From contig CM074143.1 of NCBI GenBank assembly GCA_037178625.1, forward strand, positions 1,798,001 to 1,862,000: a stretch of DNA of 64,000 nt, written 5' to 3'. The position numbers and the translations under genes are program-made. This DNA comes from Skeletonema tropicum (Eukaryota; Bacillariophyta; Thalassiosirophyceae; Thalassiosirales; Thalassiosiraceae). Below the pieces are notes generated by a model. That model was not told the origin of the DNA. It was given only the letters and a program-made list of their open reading frames with translations, and did not search any database. The first letter of the stretch is position 1; every line of letters begins with the position of its first letter. Positions 54,740 to 64,000 of the stretch are shown in pieces.

Positions 54740-57700
54740 CTAATTGACAATGTCCTCCTCAATAGCACTCCAAATCGGGAAGTTGCGACCACGATAGATG
54801 CTATTCCTGTCGCAATCTTTGACGTCATCGAAAGAGGTGTATCCAATTTCAGTCAAGTATTGCTTGATACCCCAGTCAGTTAAATGCTTATTGAGCGGTT
54901 GGTTAAGCGTCTTTGTACCAAAGCCATTTTTGAAGGTAGCTTCCAATGCAGCTTTGATATCTTTACACAGCTCATCATCATCTTTGTAAGTGACAGTTTG
55001 TAAAGATTGGACGAAGATACTTTCATCGCATCGAGAGCGATGACCGCTGGGACTGTGGCATCGGAAAACATGCTCTTGATGTTGGATTCAAACTTAGTCA
55101 AGTGCGTTTCGACTGGAAAGCCTTTTCCTGGGAAGTTCATAATGCAACACATCTTGTAGATCGGGTAGGTAGCCCCACTTTTGCGAGTCTTCTTTGCAAT
55201 ATTGTTGTCACCACCAAAGACGAGAGCTTTAACAGTTGTTTCATTGAAAACGTAGCAACTGGCAACTTCGTTCTGCTTGTGAACGTGCTTGAAGAATGTT
55301 TCGCACACAGACGACATGGTTTCAGACTTGAGCCACCATGCATCTACACCCATTTCCATGAAGATTATGAAGCAGCTTTGTCCACCAGTTTTCTTGTTGA
55401 AGATTGGAGGACTGACTTGCAGGGCTACTCGACTGCTCTTCCGCTTCTTTACTGGAGATGCAACTTTCAAAATAGCTTCTTTACCGCCAGACACTAAGCC
55501 CCCCCATCCACCACGAGAGACTACGCCAGAAGACACTTCATCACCCTCGCTCGTCTGATCTACCTGATATTTTTGTAACTCACCTTTCGAAATTAACTCA
55601 GTTGCTGTGCTCTGAGTCGCATTGTTCTTCTCTTTCAACATTTCAATCTCTGCCTGTAACTTCTCGATCATGTCTGAGTCTTCCTTCGAACTTTTAGCAG
55701 ATTGACGATTGTTGGGGGTTGTAAACAAACTTCGAGCCGACATTTTGGTGTCACTGATATCAATCTCATTTGGAAGAGCCTCTTTAAATGAATGCGATTG
55801 GTCACCGAAACTTGATTTGCCATTGGCGACACGGTCGAACAGAGATGGTCCCCTAAAATTGCCAGAATCCGATTTCAAGCGCTTTGTATCAGGAGAGAAA
55901 ATCTCAAGTTTGTAATCTAATGGTTCGTCTGAACGATCAGAGCCGCTGCGTGACCTGACATCACCTCCAGCAGATAAAGCTACCTCAGAGGACTCTTCAC
56001 GATTACGGAACACAAACACTGATACACCCGCAACAATACAACCACCATCACCAAGGCGATTCTCAATCTTAGTCCGATCGAGCAACAGCCTGTACACAAT
56101 AACGGGCGAAAAGGCATCGCGGGATTCTACACCAAATGGAAAACGCACTAATCTCGACACCTCACAATCTTTTAGCCCGTCAGGAGGAAGAATTAGCCCA
56201 ATATCAACGCCAAACATACGGCTGAACGAGTCAAACAAGGTGTAATACCACTGGATTGTGTGTAATTCCCTCTTATATGAACTGCTGCTCTCGAGAAGGA
56301 ACTGACGGAGAACTGGTGTCACTTGACTGAAGTAATCATGATCGTCGTCGACTTGATCAAGAACCGCTTGAATGAAATCTACAAAAAGTGCCTCAGTACC
56401 GTGCCAACTAGCTTTTGTAGAATCATTCAAAACGCAACTCGTCATATACGGAATGGATGTAGTGTTTCGCAGATCGATTGTCTCGTCACCGGGCTTAGTT
56501 TCATAGTTTCTACCCGCAGTTGTAATTAAGGACAAGCCATGTTTCTTCACAAGATCATCACAAGCTATGTTATCGACGTCGACGCTGACATTCACAACTT
56601 CATTGTAAATTGGAGGTTGTACAACCATAGCAATCGACTTTATGACGTCCTTGGCTTGATCCGCCAACAATTGCGAAGGGCTATGTGGCTCTTCTTCCTT
56701 TGGAAGATCCTCAGCAGACGCTAGTGTACCAGAAGACTCATTTTTGATAGACGCGTCGAACTCCTTTGCAGCTTTGAGGCTGTTAAAAATGCGACCGGTC
56801 GGTGCAACAAATTTGTAGTATTCCTTCCCAATACTAGAGCCACTCTTTCTAATAAGAGTCTTCCGGAGCCATTGACCGCTTGTCAACTCGTCGTGATAAT
56901 ACGGCTCATACCCATCACTTCGATGCATAATCGAAAAGAGAAATAAATTTGTCATGAGCACATATTTATATTGTAGGACACACAAGATTATATGGTGCGA
57001 ACCATTTAGCGGGACAAGCAGAATAAATGAGAGGAACGTATAAAAACAGTGAAGTACTTACGACGCCTTATTGTTGACAAATTCACCATCACTCTTAGTT
57101 GGTGTTGATGAAACATCACCAGAGAAGTGAGTTGTGCGAGAATGAACTTGAGGGGCAGCCATCTTGCGATCGGCACTGTCAGAAAAAGGATAATTGAGGT
57201 TAATAAAAAATCGCGGAGAAAATAAAAAGGGCATGATCACAAAAATATTTTATGATGTCACTCACGATTTCACCTCACATTTTTCGACTTTTTCTCTTGG
57301 CGAAACAGAGACGATGCTACCAGACTGCAGCTGGGTACAACCGAAAGATAGCTGCTTCTTCGTGGACATGGTCTTAATGATCTCATCGATAAGAGCCACC
57401 TTGTCGTTGCGAATGGCTTCCATACCGATCGTAGCACTAACATACAATAATTCATGCTCGGAGCATGACTCGAACAACGAACGAAGCGTCGACAACGGAT
57501 CGTCGAAATCAGAATCCATGGCATACCCGAAAGAAGACTCGGCCATATCGCGAAGAATCGCGCTGTCGATGATGAGATGTTTCCAGGAAACATTGTACAC
57601 ATCAAACTTACCAATAGGAGAGTTTGAAGGATGTGGAGCTGATGCGGATGATTGCGGATCTTTGGTGAGACTGACGCTTTGAGCGGCCTCTGCACCCTCT

Positions 57701-57795
57701 GCTGGAGATCGCTTACGAAGCTTTCGAGTGGAGCGGCTGGTGGCAGAAGAAGAAGTGCTGGAGGTAGCACGCTCGTTTGTAAATCCAAATTTCAT
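54740..57795 (-). CDS. unknown ~938-residue protein with an MBD-like segment; one frame change
   Basis: Three exons: 57795-57266, 57175-57062 and 56917 to 54740. The first two introns are GT-AG and in phase. Exon 1 starts MKFGFTNERATSSTSSSATS and has a Ser/Arg-rich N-terminus. At the start of exon 3, SGQWLRKT...GKEYYKFVAPTGR, then FNSLKAAKEF, resembles a methyl-CpG-binding (MBD) domain. The middle has a coiled coil (MIEKLQAEIEMLKEKN). Near 55025 the frame must change by one base to continue YKDDDELCKDIKAALEATF to the stop at 54740; otherwise it stops at 54880. The shift could be a mutation, an error or an unrecognised intron. It lies head-to-head with the gene at 58461. DNA or chromatin binding is inference. 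Confidence 0.6.
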
Positions 57796-58460
57796 AGTAA
57801 TGGCCGAGTAGTAATCGAATTGAATAATATTTTGACAAAAAATTATGAGAGGTCAAAAAGGGCGAATATGTTGTTGAGGAAAGGCGAAAAATACTGCCGG
57901 AAGCAAAGAAAAGCAGATCAAGGGAACATATATTGATTCCTATGTTGAAATATCTTACAAAATATCGACTTCGACCACATCATCACCAAAAGATCCCACA
58001 AAGAACACGCGGGCAGAATATTTCACCACATCATCACCAATAGATGCCACAAAGAACACGCGGGCAGAATATTAGTGTCAACTTGACAGATATAGAGAAC
58101 TGTGATGGGCAAAAGAAGTGAAGAAAAACACATCATCAGAGCGATCTAGCTCTGCTCTAATAGCCCTATTGGCTTGTTGCAGAAAAAATGTAACACAATA
58201 CACACCTTACAAAGTAAATCGGATAAATTATGGGACAATTTTTTTTGACAATGGCTTATAAAAACAATACTAATTCCTACGTGTGAAAAATCTGACGTGT
58301 CATACTGACATCATCATTCCTTGTAGGGAACTTCAAGGAGACATCACATCATCACCGAACTTCAAGACACAAAAACAGCAGAGAACCGGCACTCTCATAT
58401 CATTGGAGCAGCTATCGAAGCGCAAACATCACAAAAAACATCAAAAAACATAACATCATC
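57796..58460. promoter_or_regulatory. bidirectional promoter region with a direct repeat
   Basis: This 665-bp stretch separates two divergent start codons and has no ORF of its own. 57974-58022 and 58025-58073 are near-identical 49-bp direct repeats (ACCACATCATCACCAA...CACGCGGGCAGAATATT). CACATCATCACC recurs in shorter form near 58340. Shared control of both genes is inference from the layout. Confidence 0.5.
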
Positions 58461-61400
58461 ATGACAAGAACAACAGCATCCGCCGCCATCGAAGCTAATA
58501 CAAAAGAAGCTGCAAACGTCGCTTCCAACCAAGATGCCACCACAACGCCGACCATGCCGCCAAATGATGCTGCTGAATGTGTTGCCGAAACCGCTGCAAA
58601 CAAGCCCATCAACAACACGGAAGCGTCGTCCATCAAACCCAGCAAAAAAGTCAACGAGCAAATCGCTACATTAGAAATCAACGAAAAGGAGAGGAAGGAA
58701 CTGTTCGATTCGCACGTTTCCAAAGCACCAGCAGTGCACATGGCTTTTGGTGTTGTATTGTGTTTCGTCAACATTACAGACGGCGACATAATCAACCTGA
58801 ACGTTAACCAGGCAGCACCACAAGACAAGAGGATTAACACACTACTAAAATCCTTTACAACGCATTCAGAAACAGAAATGAAATCATTCAGCAACGACAA
58901 AATGGTCGCTTATTTCTGTTGTAAATCTGGCTTCGACAAAAAGGACTTCAATAGCTATGTAAGTGTTCAAAACTGCGTCGTTTCAACATAAATTTGTGTT
59001 GATAGCAAAATTATTCTCGCCAGGGGTGGTGTGGTGTAGTGGTATCACCGCCTCTCTTCTGGTTCGGGGTCTTGGGTTCGAGTCTCCCCCGTGCCAAATC
59101 CTGGCTGTTTGAGGTGTCGCAGCTCGGAGTGCGATCTGGGAAAAAAGACCATTACTTGGTTTGGAATTTCATATCACTGCCTCTTTGCTAATTCCGGGGT
59201 GATGGAAAAACTGTTGGTTATTTGCTTAATTACACTCGAAGGGTAGTAACTTGTGACATTGCTCTAGATAATTGTAGATAATTTCGCCCCTGGAGGGCCA
59301 ACCATGACGTACTTTAAGATTTCCGTTAATTTTTTTTATTCTCGACTAACTCGAAGAGGACAGCCGAAATAAAAATGTAATGAGTTCAAGTTTATTACGA
59401 TCAAGTCACTAACAACCCAATCTTGTATTCATTGTTACAATACAATTCATCTACAGGAATTAAGCGAAACTGTGTCGGCCTTTCAAACTGCTCTTAATGG
59501 AGTAAACAAATCAGGTAAAATGAGTGTGAGTCCATTTGCAGTGAACGAAGCTGTAACAAATATTATAACAGCTCTCCGCAAAGCATCTATCGAAAGTACC
59601 GAGATCAAGGAAGCTCTTACTGCTGATGTTACAACAGTGAACGGTCAAAAAAAACTACTCCGTATCGCAAGAAAGAAGGGATGGTTCGAAAAAGGAAAGG
59701 GGGACAGGGTTCAAGTAGCTGACAGAGATGGGGTCGATGGCATGTTGATATTCCGCGATGCATTCAGTAGCGCCTTGTCGTTCTTTTGGGCTAGCATTGA
59801 AGGCAATCATCGCGTAATCACTGGTGCAGCCGCTCTGCATAAATGCAAACCCAGACATGATTCACCCATCAAGATTGCGAGGAGAGGGGAAGATCATTTC
59901 TTGACAGGTCAAGATATAGGCGTTGAGTCAGTAGACCCATTGGAAGAACTACACGCTGGTAGTACATCACTGGTCACTCATTTCAACACTCCGATATATG
60001 TCGACGTACTCGGGTCCAAATTACAAGCAACAGAGCTTGCTACAGCAAAGACGCTCGAGAGGCAGCTACTACTCTCCATTAGTAAGACAATTGCCGATGA
60101 AAAACATGCATCGTCTCAAGCAACACTAGCTATTGGGTACTCTCAAGTAGCAATCAGGTTTTCACCCGACAAAGACAAAATCGCACAAAAGTCTGACGGT
60201 TCGTTCTACTGCGATGGCGAGGAAATCGAGGAGAAGTCCAACAAAGATATTCTCGACCCGAAAGATGGTGCTTTTCAATCAAACAATGTACTGAACGACT
60301 ATGTCAACAACTCATCTCCGTTTGGAGAACCTCTCAAACGAGTACTGTCGACGCTACACTTCAATGAGGAAGACACAGACGCTAGGATCGCCTTGCCTGC
60401 ATGGATGAACGCCAACACAGCTATGCAAAGTGCAGAAGCGAAGAGTGTGAAGAGAGCAATGTCTGAACTAATTGGAACTGCCAATGCGACAGTCATGAGA
60501 TTCTCAGAGAGGGAGAAGCAGGCGTTACTCCTATCTAACAAATTCTACGACAACACTAACAAACCTATGGTAAAGCTGAACGAGGAACTCGCTGAAAAAT
60601 TGGGATTGGATTTGCCACAGTTGTTCGACCCAGATTCAGAGAAGAGCATCGACCTGTCTGTCCTACACTTCATTACAGAATGGATGATAGCGGCAAACAT
60701 GAACAACAACCTCGAGCTACTCCAACAGGCCTTGGATAAGCTCAGTCGGGAACTTTCAAATATGGGAGAGAAGGATGTGAAAGAGTGTCTAGGTAAGCAG
60801 CAACCAAGAATAAATTTGTCGTCAATGCATTTTTATGTCGCGTCAAATCTAATCAAGTTTACACTTCTATACCATAGCTCGCTGCTACGGTTTGTTGACA
60901 GTACGTGCAATAGCGATGGTACAGATCATTGGCTATTCGTACTTCGACAAGCAAGGACGAAATAACCTCCAGAAGAAGAAAGAATTGGAACAAAGCGTTC
61001 AGAAAACATACAACATAAATGGATTGGGAGAGATGATGAGATCACAATTGGTGTACGAGTTCTTGGAAACTTACGAGAAATATGGGCTAAACTCAAGCAT
61101 TGCCGAGACTCATATCACGAACAGAACCAGTGAGCTCTTACCGAAACAATTCAAAAAGTACCTGACTGAAACAAAATCTGAACAAAGAACCGATGACAAA
61201 GTTCGAAAAGCTTTCGCTTCTGCGATGCAGTCCTTGAAGGGAGGAAATGATATTAGAACATGGCAGAAACTGTTCAACAGCAAGCGAACCGAGACCCCAA
61301 AGAACCTCGAACTAGCATTATTGTTATTGTTCGGTGGCACCATGCGTATTAGGATAGCATGTGACGTGTTATCAAAAAACCAGGAGGACGCGTTGGAAGT

Positions 61401-62439
61401 GGCAAAGCTAGAACTCGGTGATATTGAGTTTCATGAAAGAGAAGACGCACCTCTCTCAAACCAGTTCTGTACAAAAAAGGCATCAGCTAAAAACGCAAAG
61501 CCAACGCCTATGAAATTGGAAGACATCACTGGCGGACAGGGAGCAAGGAACTTAAGTGACGTTTGCAATGCTATGTTTAATGGAGAGACATATGAAGGCG
61601 GTATTATGATGGAGAATAATGATTTGTTAGCAGCCACCAAGGAAAAGTACAAGAAAAAGAAGAAAAGGAAGGCAGCCAAACCACCCGACGGAGCAAGCAA
61701 GAAATCAAAGCCTACGAATGCAACGCAGGGAAATATTGACTCAGTGGATGAGAAAGACAGCGAGAAACAACAAAAGGAAGAGAAAGAAGATCCAATAGAC
61801 GACGAGCAAGCGGTGATTACTGTGACTACCAGTAATGACGTTGGAACTACTGGTAACGACGAGGATGACAAGACATTTGTTAGCAAACGAATGATGGATT
61901 TGGGACTGAATTGGAATGCTCTATCCGACGAAGCTCAATCGTCATTTGTACAGGACCTCAAAAACTATTTTACTACAGTAAATGTTGATGGCAATGAGAA
62001 CTACGGACAAGAACAAAAGAACTACAATGAACACTTGCCTGGGATGATTCTAGGTGACTACGAAAGCGACATTACTACAATGAGGGGAGTATTGGATAAA
62101 GCGTACAAAAACGCAAAAAACAGAAAAAAGAATGAGTACAGCAGAGGCGTTGGTAGAATCGGCTTCAACAAGAAAGAGAGGCAGATGTGGAAGGACTGGG
62201 GAAACAACTACGGCTCAGACACAATTACTGTACGTGATAAGATGCTCAATTTTGCAGAAACGCTAAACATTCAGGTAACACTTATCAGTGCGATGGGTAC
62301 AGACTGGAGCAAAGAAGTACTGGGAGAAGAAGGAGAGCTACCAGCTTTGACAATTCTAGCGAAAACCGACAACACTGAACTTCAAAACGACAGTACCACG
62401 AATTACTATTACTACGTGCCAGAAGATCCAAGTAAATGA
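58461..62439 (+). CDS. unknown ~1,131-residue multi-exon protein
   Basis: Three exons, 58461-58958, 59457-60792 and 60878-62439, have consistent phases. The introns are 498 bp (containing a SINE) and 85 bp (containing AATAAATTTGTC). The start MTRTTASAAIEANTKEAANV follows an A-rich leader. The protein is hydrophilic and rich in Lys, Glu, Asp and Asn. A Lys cluster near residue 870 (KEKYKKKKKRKAAKPP) looks like a nuclear localisation signal and precedes a Glu/Asp-rich stretch. No enzymatic motif or family is recognised. Divergent arrangement with 54740-57795 and the shared intron motif suggest the two act together, perhaps as accessory proteins of the neighbouring Helitron. Confidence 0.65.
59022..59345 (+). 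mobile_element. probable tRNA-derived SINE inside an intron
   Basis: 59028-59096 resembles a tRNA. A 7-bp acceptor stem GGTGTGG/CCGTGCC forms with wobble pairs, an A-box-like TGGTGTAGTGG is present and a B-box-like GGGTTCGAGTC follows. Anticodon and T stems are imperfect, so it is not a convincing functional tRNA. A unique body follows, ending near a T-rich run at 59330. No target duplication was identified. It lies in the first intron of the 58461-62439 gene and explains that intron's unusual length. Confidence 0.5.
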
Positions 62440-62580
62440 GAACAACCGGAACTGGTACAATATGGGGACAATTACAGCATCGAACTACAAAACGACAGTA
62501 CAACGAATTACTATTACTGTGTGCCAGAAAATCCAAGAGTGTGAGCCTAACAAGGACTGGTACAATATAGGGACAATTAC
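62377..62580 (+). repeat. 105-bp tandem duplication at the 3' end of the gene
   Basis: 62377-62481 and 62482-62580 are diverged direct copies starting GAACT(T/A)CAAAACGACAGTA and ending TGGTACAATAT(G/A)GGGACAATTA. The first copy includes the stop codon (62437-62439). The second, downstream, would encode the same C-terminal peptide, TTNYYY(Y/C)VPE. Confidence 0.85.
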
Positions 62581-62619
62581 GATTAGTTATAGTGCTAAAT
62601 ATTACAACTAACAACTAAG

Positions 62620-63540
62620 TTAAAGCGCAACTTCGTCAATTTCGGAAAATAGACTTTCTATCCTTTGAGCCTGCAAACATGACTGCAGAAAATACCTAAC
62701 TTGAGACTCGAGAAGATCTGCAACAGAACGTATATTGCGAGCATCAAAATCAAAAGGAACAGGTCTAGAGAGGCAAGTTGCCAACGCGTAGATATCTAAA
62801 AGAAGAAGAAGGATATCTGCTACTGGATCTCTAACTGCTATAATGCGACGAAGAAGCTGAAGCTTATGCCGAAAAAGATGAACTTGTTCATTACTGAACT
62901 TGACCGCAGAGCTCATAGAACGTCGTGGCCTGTCACCGTATATGCCTACTTTGTTGTATTTATGACGCAAAAAGACGTCAATTTCTGATATAGCGCTGTA
63001 CACAATATCACAGCTGCTTAAAGAATCACGATGTAAAGAACATAATACAGATCTCCGACGGTGAATCACACGGGAACAGCTGGACCAAAGTGATGAAGGC
63101 AATCTCCTAACTAAGCAAATATGAGAGTACACTCCTTTACTGAATACGTCATTAAATCTTTTCACCTCTAGTACATACCAGCCGGACTGCATGATAACAA
63201 CTTCCCAGAAGCGCCAAAACGCTATGTCACCCAGCGCTCGATACCTCAGAGCGAACTGACGAGCAAATTGGGTTCGAATCAAGATGCCACCGCATACATG
63301 GAACACATTTAGCGATCTACGATCACCACCGAAAAATACTGACACGTCGATGTTGCCCAAGATGTGAAGATTAGAGCTAGAACATGATAAATCATTGACA
63401 TTACAGAAATTGCTGCCCGCTGGGTTGCAATTACAGTTACTGAGAGACAAGATCATGGACACCAGCTTGTAACGGTGTATCGGACGATTGACACATCGTC
63501 GTCGAACGCTAAGATCTAAAGATGAATATAGAAATGTCAT
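62620..63540 (-). CDS. hypothetical ~306-residue protein
   Basis: This open frame begins at ATG 63540 (MTFLYSSLDLSVRRRC); an upstream in-frame TTG lies at 63552. It is rich in Arg, Ser, Leu and Cys, with NCNCNPAGSNFCNVNDLSC near residue 35. No signal peptide, transmembrane segment or known motif is clear. It converges on the 58461-62439 gene. It may be another component of the region or a fragment of an element. Length without stops supports coding, but composition is unusual. Confidence 0.4.
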   Translation of the reverse strand: MTFLYSSLDLSVRRRCVNRPIHRYKLVSMILSLSNCNCNPAGSNFCNVNDLSCSSSNLHILGNIDVSVFFGGDRRSLNVFHVCGGILIRTQFARQFALRYRALGDIAFWRFWEVVIMQSGWYVLEVKRFNDVFSKGVYSHICLVRRLPSSLWSSCSRVIHRRRSVLCSLHRDSLSSCDIVYSAISEIDVFLRHKYNKVGIYGDRPRRSMSSAVKFSNEQVHLFRHKLQLLRRIIAVRDPVADILLLLLDIYALATCLSRPVPFDFDARNIRSVADLLESQVRYFLQSCLQAQRIESLFSEIDEVAL

Positions 63541-64000
63541 AACAAGTAACAAGAAGGTTCACAATAGAACTGTGAAATGAGAAGACAACATAAGGCCAGC
63601 GAAATGACGGAAAAAATAACATGTGTATCACTTCGGCGAGATCACGAGAAACACACAAAAGCAGGAAAGAAATGAAAAGCTCGAAACTATGTAGAAAGTG
63701 TACTTGCTAACACCTCACACAAATAATGAACACACACTCACTAGCCTACCAAGGAATGCTACACTCCAGATCAAACAAGCAAGATGTACAAACAGAATAA
63801 TAAGGATATCCAGTGGAGCTCCTTACAAACTTTCCTTGGAATGGAGTTGCCAATCTATACAAAAACGCAACTTCGAAATCTTATGATAGAAGCACAACAG
63901 AGCAAAACAAGAGCAAAGATAGCTATTACAAAAAGGATAGAGAAAGAAAGAGAGGAAAAGCAAGAAGATATAATGAGGCACTATGGTACAACGATACATA
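63541..64000. other. right-end stretch, no gene seen
   Basis: A/purine-rich sequence with only short ORFs. The last 130 bases are GAAAGAAAGAGAGG-like. It may be an upstream region or an untranslated end of a gene beyond the window. Confidence 0.35.

Larger units (their letters stand above)
46106..62600. mobile_element. putative large Helitron-type element with companion genes
   Basis: The Rep-helicase gene (46464-54574) is followed by a same-strand gene (54740-57795), a divergent gene (58461-62439) and duplicated 3' sequence at 62377-62580. Introns of all three genes carry AATAAATTTGT or its complement, and coding style and intron size match. That suggests one genetic unit. Helitron ends (5' TC, 3' CTRR with a hairpin) were not identified, so the boundaries given are only the span of the evidence. 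The alternative is a Helitron inserted beside host genes. Confidence 0.35.

Noticed and set aside
59028..59096. Functional tRNA gene
   Set aside because: Anticodon and T stems do not pair well and it is embedded in a longer repeat-like body, so a SINE head is a better reading.

Overview
The window looks like repeat-rich nuclear DNA of a diatom, probably a centric one. The main argument is the gene at 4996-6582. It has a signal peptide, a long Ser/Pro-rich repeat tract and Cys-Cys/YPDW(S/T)GS modules of a type I associate with diatom secreted proteins. Short GT-AG introns and many eukaryotic transposon classes also indicate a eukaryotic alga. There is no rRNA, CRISPR array or bacterial operon. 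The organism call is inference.

Layout. (1) 1-26510 is a satellite-like array of a ~3.47-kb unit. Its leftmost copy is interrupted by 7.26 kb of other sequence (294-7554). That segment holds a foldback element, a degraded gene, a Stowaway-like MITE, the secreted Ser/Pro-rich gene and a small hypothetical gene. Each array unit carries, on the minus strand, a two-exon gene for a ~121-residue secreted protein with a very basic, four-cysteine core between acidic stretches. Four copies are intact and two are broken. (2) 26511-35013 is a minus-strand non-LTR retrotransposon (RT, RNase H, zinc motif and a C-terminal Ulp1/C48-type protease). A Penelope-like element (26736-29366) sits just after its stop codon and is flanked by a 13-bp target duplication. 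(3) About 35015-37148 is a truncated minus-strand LTR element. (4) 37149 to ~41826 is a plus-strand non-LTR element with a gag-like ORF1 and an APE-RT ORF2 that is cut off after the YVDD motif. (5) 41967-46105 is a complete LTR element with 497-bp LTRs and a 5-bp target duplication. It carries a ~960-residue ORF with no recognisable gag or pol and is the intact relative of (3), in inverted orientation. (6) 46.1-64.0 kb is centred on a six-exon minus-strand gene fusing a Ulp1 protease, a DUF6570-like region, an HUH Rep and a Pif1-type helicase, i.e. a Helitron. Beside it are two divergent multi-exon genes of unknown function (54740-57795 minus, 58461-62439 plus). Introns of all three genes carry the same short motif, AATAAATTTGT or its complement, so they may form one large mobile unit.

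The strongest candidates for something undescribed are the Ulp1-Rep-Hel Helitron with its possible companion genes and shared intron motif, the pol-less LTR family with a large unknown ORF, and the tandem secreted-protein array. Exon structures come from GT-AG sites and phase consistency read by eye. No database search was run.
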